A stretch of 12,931 nt of DNA from Aliicoccus persicus_A. GTDB lineage: Bacteria; Bacillota; Bacilli; Staphylococcales; Salinicoccaceae. The notes under the pieces were generated by a model. It searched no databases and was not told where the DNA came from. It saw only the letters and a program-made list of their open reading frames with translations. A program made the position numbers and the translations under genes. Positions 1 to 8,221 of this stretch are shown here, one piece after another (the stretch's first letter is position 1; the number at the start of each line of letters is the position of its first letter). The DNA lies in NCBI GenBank assembly GCA_020741755.1, contig DYYI01000016.1, forward strand, positions 1-12,931, read 5' to 3'.

Positions 1-132
1 CTCACGGGCGTGCAAATGGATTTGACGGACTGTGAGATTCGCTCACGGACGTGCAAATGGATTTGCCGGACTATGAGATTCGCTCACGGACGTGCAAATG
101 GATTTGCCGGACTATGAGATTCGCTCACGGAC
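1..132. repeat. Left tandem array of 41-bp units
   Basis: Three complete 41-bp units lie at 1-41, 42-82 and 83-123, and a fourth breaks off after nine bases (124-132). Units 2 and 3 are identical; unit 1 differs from them at a few positions. Each unit contains the short dyad GCAAATggATTTGC, then a CGGACTATGAGATTCG-type stretch. There are no unique spacers between units, so this is a head-to-tail minisatellite. The array reaches the window edge and probably continues upstream. A related array in the same orientation is found at 12731-12931. Confidence 0.93.
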
Positions 133-243
133 TTGAAAACGGAATTACGTGCCTTTGAAACAATTATTCAGAGTGTAAAGAAAACAAATGAACTCGATAA
201 GGATACGTTTATGACGCGAGGTTTTATCGTTATAAGTAAGTAA
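118..243 (+). pseudogene. Putative 3' remnant of a truncated gene
   Basis: A frame is open from 118 to the TAA at 241-243, about 41 codons, with no good start codon or ribosome binding site. Its sense reading looks protein-like: after the array-derived first codons it gives LKTELRAFETIIQSVKKTNE and ends in GFIVISK. The stop codon sits inside the ribosome binding site of the next gene (TAAGGAG), which is the usual arrangement for adjacent operon genes. I infer that an upstream operon gene lost its 5' part and that the 41-bp array now abuts its 3' end. The family cannot be named; the ending vaguely resembles those of small methyltransferases. Chance openness of a 126-bp frame is possible. Confidence 0.4.
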
Positions 244-255
244 GGAGCATATATC

Positions 256-2058
256 ATGAAGTATCAAAATCAATTCTATCATCATAGCTATGCCATCATG
301 CCAAATGAATTTGATGACACTTTATTCAGTGCATGTGAATCAGTTAATCTTCTTGGACATACACTGGTTCATTCAACAACTATGGACTGTACACGTATAA
401 CAGAAAATAATGTGACGCTAATCGTGCTCGGCTATGTGTTGGATATCCGTGATGGAAACAAGACGAAAGAGACTATCATCCAGGATATGATTCATGCAGA
501 TAATTTCGTGGAAAACCTTGAATACATCAACGGAAGATTCGTCATGATTCGAGTTAAAGATAATCAGATTGAATATTATAGCGATGCATCGAACCTATTG
601 CCTGGAAACTATCATGAAAAGTCTAATATCATTGCAAGTCATGATATGTTGATTGCCGAAATACTTATAAACAATGGTATCGAAGTGAACAGACGACCGT
701 TAACAAAAACGAATGATCTAGACTTCACGCGTTATGATTCGATTTGGAAAGTGAATCCGAGTATCAAGTACACGCTCGCTCCATTTTCTAAAACACGTAT
801 ATATCCGAGAGTCGAGCAAACAAAACAGAGTGTTGAAGCGGCTGTGCAATCATTGAAACCATACTTTGAAGCTCAAAATGATTGGCTCGCACAATATAAC
901 GGCGATAAGTTCTTGACGTTGACGGCGGGTATGGATTCTCGTACATCTGCTGCCATTGCACATTCATTACAATCTAGAATAGAATTTTTGACTTACATGA
1001 CGCCGAGAAAAATGTTGGCGACAGCGATGGCCAAAAAGATCTATAAAATTGATGAAACTGTGACGCGTGATATGAAAGATAACATGAACTGGAATCATGC
1101 GATTATTAACCTGGGTGATTATGATGTGCAAGAAGACACGGACTATTATAAAGAAGTCTTAAATTCTAAACATAGTCCTCGACTTGCACAATATTATAAA
1201 GAAAAAGGGTATTATAAAGCACTGCACATAAAGTCGACGATTTTCGGTGTCGGTAAAGCGGACTATGAACCACATTTAGATGATATTACAGATGATTTAA
1301 ATGAATATAAAAAGTTGATGACTCATTTTCAAAAAGACTTTGCAACGTACTATAATGTAGATGATGAAGTTGATGCGTATTTTGAACGCAATTTAGTAAC
1401 AAGCGAAGTGACGAAAGGTCGACATTTCTTTGAAGTGTATCACTTAGAGTCCAGACTAGGAAATTGGCACAGTACATTAACATCGGAAACGGACCCTGAG
1501 ACAGAGGAATTTATCTACTTGAACTCACGCAAGTTGATCGATTTGTTCACTTCTATTTCAATCGATGAGATGCGCCAACATAAATTACACAAACGTATCA
1601 TCCATGAATTTTGGAGTGTGTTAAACTATTTTGGTGTGAATGAAACAAAAGGGTTATGGGAGCAACTGGAGTCGAAAGGAAACGGCTCTAAGGAATTCAA
1701 GGATATACTTATTCATCAAAATGGGAATATGCTACTTGAAGAAACGGATGATGGATTGTCTGTGATGCCAGCATCAAAAAGTATTTCAGCGATAGAAAAT
1801 TACGAGATTGTGATTCGGAATACGACTGATAAAGCGCTCAATGTAAATATCAGGAGCACATACCGTCGTGAAGCAGGTCGCGATAAAGTCTTTGTTACAA
1901 TAAAGGGTGAGCGCCATCGCGACCGATATGATGTGCTCGACATCAACGATGGTGTAAATATACAATTGATGGATAGCCCGATTAAAATTTCAGTGGAGTA
2001 TACGAAGTCCTACACGAGTGACTCATGGAAACACGCGGGTAAACTCGTCATAACATAG
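256..2058 (+). CDS. Asparagine synthase-like amidoligase/adenylating enzyme (surface-glycan operon)
   Basis: The 600-residue protein has three regions. Residues ~1-140 resemble a degenerate class-II glutamine amidotransferase domain: a GRFVMIRVKDN strand and a YSDASNLLPGNY stretch recall the 'L-G-x-F ... D-x-x-G-x-x-P-x-Y' pattern of AsnB. There is no cysteine at residue 2, so glutamine hydrolysis is not expected. Residues ~200-460 are the ATP-pyrophosphatase synthetase part, with the PP-loop LTLTAGMDSR at 220-229 in place of SGGLDS. Residues ~485-600 are strand-rich and look like an added beta-sandwich. AsnB relatives in polysaccharide clusters amidate uronic acids or attach amino groups, while cysteine-less relatives (beta-lactam synthetase, lasso cyclases) form amides without glutamine. 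The start is set by AAGGAG at 242-247, 8 nt upstream. It is the first intact gene of the operon, 24 bp before the permease gene. The family is fairly certain; the substrate is unknown. Confidence 0.8.
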   Translation: MKYQNQFYHHSYAIMPNEFDDTLFSACESVNLLGHTLVHSTTMDCTRITENNVTLIVLGYVLDIRDGNKTKETIIQDMIHADNFVENLEYINGRFVMIRVKDNQIEYYSDASNLLPGNYHEKSNIIASHDMLIAEILINNGIEVNRRPLTKTNDLDFTRYDSIWKVNPSIKYTLAPFSKTRIYPRVEQTKQSVEAAVQSLKPYFEAQNDWLAQYNGDKFLTLTAGMDSRTSAAIAHSLQSRIEFLTYMTPRKMLATAMAKKIYKIDETVTRDMKDNMNWNHAIINLGDYDVQEDTDYYKEVLNSKHSPRLAQYYKEKGYYKALHIKSTIFGVGKADYEPHLDDITDDLNEYKKLMTHFQKDFATYYNVDDEVDAYFERNLVTSEVTKGRHFFEVYHLESRLGNWHSTLTSETDPETEEFIYLNSRKLIDLFTSISIDEMRQHKLHKRIIHEFWSVLNYFGVNETKGLWEQLESKGNGSKEFKDILIHQNGNMLLEETDDGLSVMPASKSISAIENYEIVIRNTTDKALNVNIRSTYRREAGRDKVFVTIKGERHRDRYDVLDINDGVNIQLMDSPIKISVEYTKSYTSDSWKHAGKLVIT

Positions 2059-2082
2059 TACAATGAATGCAAGGAGTACGAG

Positions 2083-2892
2083 ATGAATAAGATTTTGAGT
2101 ATTGCTCACGAACAATGGATACATCGAAAATTAATATGGAAACTTGCAATCTATCGTACGAAAAGTAAGTATGCAAATCACTATTTAGGTGTGTTTTGGG
2201 ATATTTTACAGCCCGCATTACAAGTGCTGATTTACTATGTTGTTTTCGGGCTTGGTTTAAGAGGGCCGCGTTCTGATATTGATGATATACCATTTATCAT
2301 CTATTTAATCAGTGGTATTTTTCCGTGGCTGTTCATCTCTTCTTCCATCAACAGCATGTCAAATGCAATCAACGGGCAGATGGACTTGGTCACGAAGATG
2401 AAGTTCCCTGCGAGTATATTTTTAACGATATCATTTGTGAATGGATTGTTTAGTTTTCTTATTACAACGACCATACTCATGGTCATTGCTTTCATCGGCG
2501 GTTACTCAGAACCAGGGCATTATATCGCCGTTATATATGTACTGTTTGCTACATATGCACTTGTCATGGGAATTGCGCTTATCATGTCATCCCTTGTGAT
2601 CATCATCCGCGACATGCGTAATGTTTTACAGAATATTATACGGATGTTATTTTTCTTAACACCAATATTTTGGTCACTCAGTGAAGCAAATGAAATATTG
2701 CAGCGCTTGTCATCGCTCAATCCGTTTGCATATCTCATCATGAACTATCGCTATGCTTTTGTGTATGACGAAGCGCCGCTGTATGGAGATATGGCAGACC
2801 ACATTTATTTTTGGACGTTCACGTTATTGCTGATTTTTATCGGCTCGCAAATTTATTATCGATTTAAAGATAGACTTGTAGACTATAAGTAA
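2083..2892 (+). CDS. tagG: TagG/Wzm-type polysaccharide (teichoic acid) ABC exporter permease
   Basis: This 269-residue ABC-2 type permease has about six hydrophobic segments, the usual length for TagG/TarG. Diagnostic family features are the N-terminal cytoplasmic helix followed by NHYLGVFWDILQPALQVLIYYVVFGLG in segment 1 (only part of it quoted as a match: YLGVFWDI, VFGLG), the K-MKFP motif after segment 2, the IIIRDMRNVLQNIIRMLFF region, TPIFW, and the NPFAYLIMNYR motif before the last periplasmic loop. The protein pairs with an ATPase to export lipid-linked polymers such as wall teichoic acid or capsule; the likely partner is the TagH-like gene at 8222-9130. Unusually, three genes separate the two subunits. 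AAGGAG at 2071-2076 lies 6 nt before the ATG. Whether this is the housekeeping teichoic acid exporter or a paralogue for another polymer cannot be told from the window, so the symbol marks the family only. Confidence 0.85.
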   Translation: MNKILSIAHEQWIHRKLIWKLAIYRTKSKYANHYLGVFWDILQPALQVLIYYVVFGLGLRGPRSDIDDIPFIIYLISGIFPWLFISSSINSMSNAINGQMDLVTKMKFPASIFLTISFVNGLFSFLITTTILMVIAFIGGYSEPGHYIAVIYVLFATYALVMGIALIMSSLVIIIRDMRNVLQNIIRMLFFLTPIFWSLSEANEILQRLSSLNPFAYLIMNYRYAFVYDEAPLYGDMADHIYFWTFTLLLIFIGSQIYYRFKDRLVDYK

Positions 2893-2903
2893 GGATGATT
2901 TTT

Positions 2904-3833
2904 ATGTCAGAAAATCTTGTTAAAAAATTAAAACAGCATATTGAATTCCCACAATTATTTCAAGTTGTGCTAAATGAAGATGTAACACAAAAGATTTATG
3001 ACGAATTTAATGTCTCTTTGTCAGATCGGACATTAAGTAATTTAAATCATCAACTTGTAACTGTACTTGGCGTGAAGTCGCATGAAGAAGACTATTATGG
3101 TTTGATCCAATTCCAAGGCCGTATTATCGGATGGACGCGACTTGAGCATTCTTATTACGTTATGCCGAAGCGGTTGGAATCCGTGAAGATTAACCATGAA
3201 TCCTTTTCGACACCAGAATTTAATAAGAGAATGGGTATTAACAGTGATCTACATCTCGCATTCAAAGATAAACTACTCACATCAAAAGGCTATGTATATG
3301 ATGGTGAACAACAGCTAGAGATGTTATTTACTAAAGGTAAGTTGCGTGGATTTGTTTATCCAAAAGACTTACATAGAAGCTTGCCTTTAGATGCTGAGTT
3401 GACGATTGAGAAAGATGTACCGTTGTTTAAAGACTCGAATTTTATTATCGATGTTGAAAAGCGTTTGGCTGATCCAACTTACGATGCACAATTGGTGTTT
3501 CCAACGTTAGATTTGTTAAAGGTGAGAAAGGGACGACTCCAATATTGGCTAAAATTATCAGAGACGGATGTAGATGTTCCTGAGACTGATAACAATGAGA
3601 ATGATTATGATGAACATGTAAAAGAAGTCTTGCGATTAGAACGCAATAAGACAAAACCAATTATAGAAAGTTTATTGAAAGCTCAAATTGACTATGAACG
3701 ACAAATTAAAAACTACGAAGTTCAAATTGATCGATTACAACGCATTGAAAAAAACTATCGTAACTTGAAAACTTCTAAACTTGGACGCATTCAAGTGAAG
3801 CTTTGGGAATTACTAAGGAGGCGAAGAAAATAA
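2904..3833 (+). CDS. Cytoplasmic protein with GW/SH3-like modules, coiled coil and basic C-terminal tail
   Basis: I do not recognise a named family. With the start at 2904 the protein has 309 residues and no signal peptide. Three successive stretches look like GW/SH3b-type modules: ~30-85 (ends with YYGLIQFQGRIIGWTRLE), ~118-157 (ends GKLRGFVYPKDL) and ~165-220 (ends RKGRLQYWLKLSE). An acidic linker follows (~225-240), then a heptad-like helix (~240-285) and a tail SKLGRIQVKLWELLRRRRK that could form a basic amphipathic helix on the membrane. An ATG nine bases upstream (2895) is immediately next to the AAGG and has no usable ribosome site, so 2904 is preferred (AAGG at 2891-2894, 9 nt spacing). 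The stop overlaps the next start in TAATG, implying translational coupling with the glycosyltransferase and perhaps a physical complex, for example a scaffold binding the glycan or enzyme at the membrane. Confidence 0.7.
   Translation: MSENLVKKLKQHIEFPQLFQVVLNEDVTQKIYDEFNVSLSDRTLSNLNHQLVTVLGVKSHEEDYYGLIQFQGRIIGWTRLEHSYYVMPKRLESVKINHESFSTPEFNKRMGINSDLHLAFKDKLLTSKGYVYDGEQQLEMLFTKGKLRGFVYPKDLHRSLPLDAELTIEKDVPLFKDSNFIIDVEKRLADPTYDAQLVFPTLDLLKVRKGRLQYWLKLSETDVDVPETDNNENDYDEHVKEVLRLERNKTKPIIESLLKAQIDYERQIKNYEVQIDRLQRIEKNYRNLKTSKLGRIQVKLWELLRRRRK
3815..3821 (+). promoter_or_regulatory. Ribosome binding site deciding the glycosyltransferase start
   Basis: AAGGAGG lies inside the end of the preceding gene, 11 nt before ATG at 3833 and 14 nt before a second ATG at 3836. 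A TTG at 3803, which would add ten residues, precedes this site and has no ribosome site of its own, so it is rejected as start. Confidence 0.75.
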
Positions 3834-6457
3834 TGATGAATCGTTTTGATACGAATGAGAATGAACAAGATGAAGAGCGCCTCATTGTTGAAGACCTCCC
3901 GATGGAAAAACGTTTGAATCTGTATTTAAGATTGTTAAAAGACAACTATTTTCAAGCGCTTGAGCACATCAGCCAAGAGCGTGAGTATAATCAAATTTCA
4001 CAATATTATGATCGTTTTAATGAGGAAGGTAAAACAGACTTCTTTGATGAGCTATCACCAGAGCTTTCAAAGCTACCAAAGAGCAATGGTTCGAGATATT
4101 TTGAAAAGTTACCATTTAAAGTAGGAATTGTTTGTGATGAATTTTTATATCATTCATATAAGGATGTCGTCAATTTAGAATACATTCCAGCTGACTGGGG
4201 GACGCTCGATTCCTCTCTCGATTTCCTCATTGTAGCAACAGCATGGCGAGGTATTGATGATAGTTGGTCGGGCATGGCATCGCCGAGAAGTGAAAAGCGG
4301 GAATTGTTGTTTTCATTAATTGAAGAAGCAAAGTATTTAGGCATACCCGTTATTTTCTATTCAAAAGAAGACCCAGTGAACTATCATTTATTTAAAGAGA
4401 TTGCACTGCTCTGTGATGAAGTATACACGTCAGCGAATGAAATGGTGCCCCTCTATAAAGAGTACTGTAACCACAACAATGTGTATGTCATGGAGTTTGC
4501 GGTGAACCCACTCTATCACAATCCGATTGGTTCGAGACGGACAGAAAACAAAGAAGATTACGATCATCATGTCATCTTTGCAGGAAGTTGGACTGAAAAA
4601 TACCCAGTTAGAAATAAAGACTCCGCGCGTATTTTTGAAGGTGTTGACAATGCCGGAGCTGACTTGACAATCATCGATAGAAACTTAAATTTACAGCGTA
4701 CACGCTATCAATTTCCAAGTAAATATATTAGCAATTTAACATACCCTGTTGAACATCAAGATTTAATGAATATCCACCGCTTGTTTCGCTGGGCAATCAA
4801 TGTGAATTCGGTAAAGTATTCGGAGACAATGTTTGCGAATAGAGTATATGAATTGCAGGCAATTGGAAACTTAATCCTGTCGAATTATAGCGTTGGTGTG
4901 AACAATAAGTTCCCGAATGTTTTTATCGTCAATGATACGAAAGATGTACAAAATATTTTAAATAACCATTCAGAAGAAACTCTGGATGAGATCCGTGCAA
5001 AAGGGATTCATCAAGTGATGTTAAATCACACGGGATACCATAGAATAAATCAAATCGCAGAAAATTTAGGTTTGGATTCAGTACAAGATAAAAAACGTGT
5101 CCTCGTCGTTGTTGAATCAAAGACAGATGTGGCGTTAGAAAACTTTGAACGTCAGATGTACCCACTTAAAGAACTTGTGTCGACTGAGGAATTAAGTGAA
5201 CAAGATATTTCTGCTTATGATTTTATTACGTACTTTAGTGATGATTTTATCTATGAGGAATATCACTTAAACGAATTGCTATCAGGTTTCGTCTATACAG
5301 ATGTCGATTTCATAACGAAATCGAAGACAAATACACATGAATTTACGAGCAATTACGACAGTAAATTTGTGACGATGTTTGATGCGAGTGTTTATGCTTC
5401 GCACGGTGAGAATACTAACAATAGCGGGTACAATATTCCATTTACTGAAATTATGACAGCTCAAAAAAAAGTTGTAGCGACTGACAAAAAGTTGTCTGTC
5501 ATCGTACCGATTCATAATAATGGACGCTACCTCGAAGATAAATGTTTCCGCAGTTTGATGCGTTCTTCTATTTTCGAAGATTTAGAAATAATCTTCGTTA
5601 ATGATGGCAGTACAGACGAAGTGACAATCAAGATTATTGAACGCTTGCGTCGTCGATATCCGGATATCGTATATTTAGAATTTCCGGAAGGGTCAGGCAG
5701 TGCATCACGACCGAGAAATGAAGGCATGAAAATTGCTACGAGCCCGTATATCACGTTCTTAGATCCAGATAACGAAGCAACTGGTGATGGTTATGCTGAG
5801 ATGTTACAAGCACTGATTGAAGACGCATCACTCGACATGGTCGTCGGTAATATCATTAAAGAAGACCATATCAAGCGTCAGCGCTTTAACTATCACGGCA
5901 CGGTGAGAAAGTATAATAACGGTAGCGCACTGATCACTGACACGAAATCTTTCTTAGAAGAAGCGGGTCTGCGTGCGCAAAGTATCCAAGCATTGATCGT
6001 GAAACGTGAAGTACTCCAAGAGAATGACATTAAAATGGTTGAAGGTGCTGCGGGTCAAGATACACTATTCTTCCAGGAAGTCATGTTGCATTGTAATAAA
6101 GCCTTGGCGAAAAATGTTTATGTTCACATGTATTATGCATTTGTAGAAGGCTCTGTGACGAACACGCTCGGTGTGAAATTCTTCGATAAATATCACAAAT
6201 TAGAAATCGAGCGTATTAAATTTTTAGAAGAAAATCACTTAATGAAAACATATTTAGAGAAACGCTTTAATTTCTATGTGAAGAATTGGTATATATCAAA
6301 AATTGAACGCACGCATCCAGAAGAACGTGAACAGGCGATATTAAAATTTTTAGATATTTACAGTATGTATGACAAGTATAAGCGTTACAGAGAACCCGAT
6401 ATCGATCTCGACAATATGATTGAAGCATTGAAAAAAGAAGTGAACGACTCAAATTAG
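3833..6457 (+). CDS. Two-domain glycosyltransferase (CgeB-like GT-B plus GT2)
   Basis: The 874-residue product carries two enzyme folds. After a helical N-terminus, residues ~85-410 look like a CgeB-type GT-B domain: FKVGIVCDEF opens it, FAGSW (249-253) with following YPVR is the typical nucleotide-side motif, and RVYELQAIGN is the acceptor/donor helix motif before LIL. A Rossmann-like linker (~425-545) follows. Residues ~554-800 are a GT2 (GT-A) domain: LSVIVPIHNN at 554, VNDGSTD, and FLDPDNE at 642-648 as the DxD metal site; an AGQDTLFFQ stretch fits the catalytic acid region. Such proteins add sugars to a growing surface polymer from nucleotide sugars in the cytoplasm. The ATG overlaps the stop of the previous gene; the next gene begins 12 bp downstream. 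An A8 run (5463-5470) falls in the interdomain linker. Donor and acceptor sugars are unknown. Confidence 0.85.
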   Translation: MMNRFDTNENEQDEERLIVEDLPMEKRLNLYLRLLKDNYFQALEHISQEREYNQISQYYDRFNEEGKTDFFDELSPELSKLPKSNGSRYFEKLPFKVGIVCDEFLYHSYKDVVNLEYIPADWGTLDSSLDFLIVATAWRGIDDSWSGMASPRSEKRELLFSLIEEAKYLGIPVIFYSKEDPVNYHLFKEIALLCDEVYTSANEMVPLYKEYCNHNNVYVMEFAVNPLYHNPIGSRRTENKEDYDHHVIFAGSWTEKYPVRNKDSARIFEGVDNAGADLTIIDRNLNLQRTRYQFPSKYISNLTYPVEHQDLMNIHRLFRWAINVNSVKYSETMFANRVYELQAIGNLILSNYSVGVNNKFPNVFIVNDTKDVQNILNNHSEETLDEIRAKGIHQVMLNHTGYHRINQIAENLGLDSVQDKKRVLVVVESKTDVALENFERQMYPLKELVSTEELSEQDISAYDFITYFSDDFIYEEYHLNELLSGFVYTDVDFITKSKTNTHEFTSNYDSKFVTMFDASVYASHGENTNNSGYNIPFTEIMTAQKKVVATDKKLSVIVPIHNNGRYLEDKCFRSLMRSSIFEDLEIIFVNDGSTDEVTIKIIERLRRRYPDIVYLEFPEGSGSASRPRNEGMKIATSPYITFLDPDNEATGDGYAEMLQALIEDASLDMVVGNIIKEDHIKRQRFNYHGTVRKYNNGSALITDTKSFLEEAGLRAQSIQALIVKREVLQENDIKMVEGAAGQDTLFFQEVMLHCNKALAKNVYVHMYYAFVEGSVTNTLGVKFFDKYHKLEIERIKFLEENHLMKTYLEKRFNFYVKNWYISKIERTHPEEREQAILKFLDIYSMYDKYKRYREPDIDLDNMIEALKKEVNDSN

Positions 6458-6469
6458 AGGTGCCTAACC

Positions 6470-8203
6470 ATGTTTAGAAAATTGCGACGTCAGTCGAGTA
6501 AGGAACAAGATAAAAACCAAGAACTCTTCAAAAGGCTTGAACGCATTGAACAAAAGCTAGATGGTAAAGTGTTCGCTGAAGATGTTTTTATTGACCGTAT
6601 CGATGAAAAAGATGTCTTGCCACTCATCAAGCGAGATAAAGATTCAATCAGAATTGCCAAACGTGCAATAAAAGATGTTATTGAACCATTTCCAAACTTT
6701 GAGACAGTCCCATTTGATGAAACATTCGATTGGGAAGTAACGAAAGAAAAATATGGCCATAGTTATCAACTGTATATTCAGTCGTTACGTGTCGTAAGCG
6801 CGCTGCTATTAGAGTATGAAAAAACGAATAAATTAGACTACTTAAATCAGGCAAAACGTATCGTTGAGTCATGGATGGATTATGCAGAAGGCAAAACAGA
6901 GAGCGCGATGACGTGGTATGACCACCCGACAGCAAATCGTGCACAAATTCTCATTCACTTTTTATACCATGCGCGCAATCATTTTGAGCTCAATATGACA
7001 CGCTATGCAAACATGTTAGAACGTCATGCAAAAGTGATGAGTGATCCGAGTATATATAAATATAACAACCACAGTTTAATGATGGACCGTGCGCTTATTA
7101 TAATCGGTCGTATTTTGAATAAGGAACAATTCGTACAGCTCGGCATTAGCCGTGCAGTCGAAACGTTTTGGTACAGCTTTAGTGCAAAAGGCATTCATTT
7201 AGAAAATTCACCTTCATATCATGGCATGGTGATTAAAATTTACGATGAGCTTGAAGCTTATTTAAACCAGTTCGAACGCACGCTTGGTGAAGTAATACTG
7301 CAATACTTAGAAAAAGCGAAAAAGTACTACAGTCTCATCGCAAAGCCCAATTATGAATTACCTGAACTCGGTGATTCTTCAGGTGGTAAAGTCGGCACAA
7401 AAGTGTTTGAAAATGTATTTGATTACGAACTTGGCTTAGTTATTATGCAATATGAAAAACCAAAGCCGGTCTATACGACCTTTATCTCTGGAATGTCAGG
7501 AAAAACGCACAAGCACTCCGATGATTTAAGCATTACATTATCGTATGGTGATGAGGATATTCTCGTGGATGCAGGCCGTTTTAACTATAGTAAAAGTCCA
7601 GTTCGAAGCTATATGACATCCGCACGTGCGCATTCGACGTTGTACATGAAAGGCAAGCAATATCCTCGAGAAAATGAAAACCGATTTACAAGATCAATTG
7701 ATTTAACATCATATTTTGATAGCGATACGCACACGCTTGCAATAGGTAAAAATGAAGCATTTGATGATAGCAGTCTTTACCGAACGGTCATCCAGCTAAA
7801 AGAGTTTCCGATTATTTTTGTATTTGACTCGGCAAAGACTGAAGATAAAACACTTGTACAAAATTTTAACTTACACCATGCGGTAGAAGTCCTGGAACAT
7901 TCGAAAGCAGAAGCAACACTAAAATTAAAATCTGGTCAATCGGTGTTACTTAAACAGTTAAAATCAGTCGAATCATACGAAGTGCGAGAGCCGTCTGAAG
8001 ATAAAGTTCAAGCAGTGAATACGAAATCATTTGGCAATACAATCGATACAAAACAACTCGCATTTTCAGTCACAGATTCTAGTGCTGAGTATGTTTTCGA
8101 AACAATGATAGTAATGAATCCAGCGTTAGACGTGAATACAGTGCGGGAAGATAATGTTCTCTATGTCACAGTTGATGGTAAAAAAATAGTAATTAATTTA
8201 TAG
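6470..8203 (+). CDS. Heparinase II/III family protein (putative polysaccharide lyase)
   Basis: The 577-residue protein matches the heparinase II/III architecture: an all-alpha toroid (~60-330) and a C-terminal beta-sandwich (~335-577). Expected active-site elements are visible: NNHS at 199-202, SPSYHG at 248-252 with Tyr250 and His251, a GDSSG segment, and HKHSDDLSITL at 347-357, continuing to LVDAGRFNYS and ARAHST. Family members cleave uronic-acid-containing polysaccharides by beta-elimination. The N-terminus (MFRKLRRQSSKEQ..., then a heptad helix to ~residue 32) is basic and coiled-coil-like, not a signal peptide, so the enzyme should sit in the cytoplasm, perhaps at the membrane. In this operon it could trim or edit the glycan before export, or act on lipid-linked intermediates. 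AGAGGTG at 6456-6462 precedes ATG by 7 nt and overlaps the previous stop. The family is clear; lyase activity is inferred. Confidence 0.85.
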   Translation: MFRKLRRQSSKEQDKNQELFKRLERIEQKLDGKVFAEDVFIDRIDEKDVLPLIKRDKDSIRIAKRAIKDVIEPFPNFETVPFDETFDWEVTKEKYGHSYQLYIQSLRVVSALLLEYEKTNKLDYLNQAKRIVESWMDYAEGKTESAMTWYDHPTANRAQILIHFLYHARNHFELNMTRYANMLERHAKVMSDPSIYKYNNHSLMMDRALIIIGRILNKEQFVQLGISRAVETFWYSFSAKGIHLENSPSYHGMVIKIYDELEAYLNQFERTLGEVILQYLEKAKKYYSLIAKPNYELPELGDSSGGKVGTKVFENVFDYELGLVIMQYEKPKPVYTTFISGMSGKTHKHSDDLSITLSYGDEDILVDAGRFNYSKSPVRSYMTSARAHSTLYMKGKQYPRENENRFTRSIDLTSYFDSDTHTLAIGKNEAFDDSSLYRTVIQLKEFPIIFVFDSAKTEDKTLVQNFNLHHAVEVLEHSKAEATLKLKSGQSVLLKQLKSVESYEVREPSEDKVQAVNTKSFGNTIDTKQLAFSVTDSSAEYVFETMIVMNPALDVNTVREDNVLYVTVDGKKIVINL

Positions 8204-8207
8204 AGAA

Positions 8208-8213
8208 AAGGAG
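8208..8213 (+). promoter_or_regulatory. Ribosome binding site deciding the ATPase start
   Basis: AAGGAG here is 8 nt upstream of ATG 8222. An in-frame GTG at 8213 overlaps the site itself and is therefore an unlikely start. Confidence 0.8.
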
Positions 8214-8221
8214 TGATAGTT

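Noticed and set aside
1..132. CRISPR array
   Set aside because: Units follow each other without unique spacers and the 41-bp period includes the whole sequence; no cas gene is near. The same holds for 12731-12931.
155..236. Promoter for the glycan operon (TTGAAA at 155-160 or TATAAG at 231-236)
   Set aside because: Neither hexamer has a partner at proper spacing; the operon promoter may lie upstream of the window or have been lost with the truncated gene.
2895..2903. Upstream ATG for the GW-module protein
   Set aside because: It directly touches the AAGG motif, so no ribosome site is available; ATG 2904 has correct spacing.
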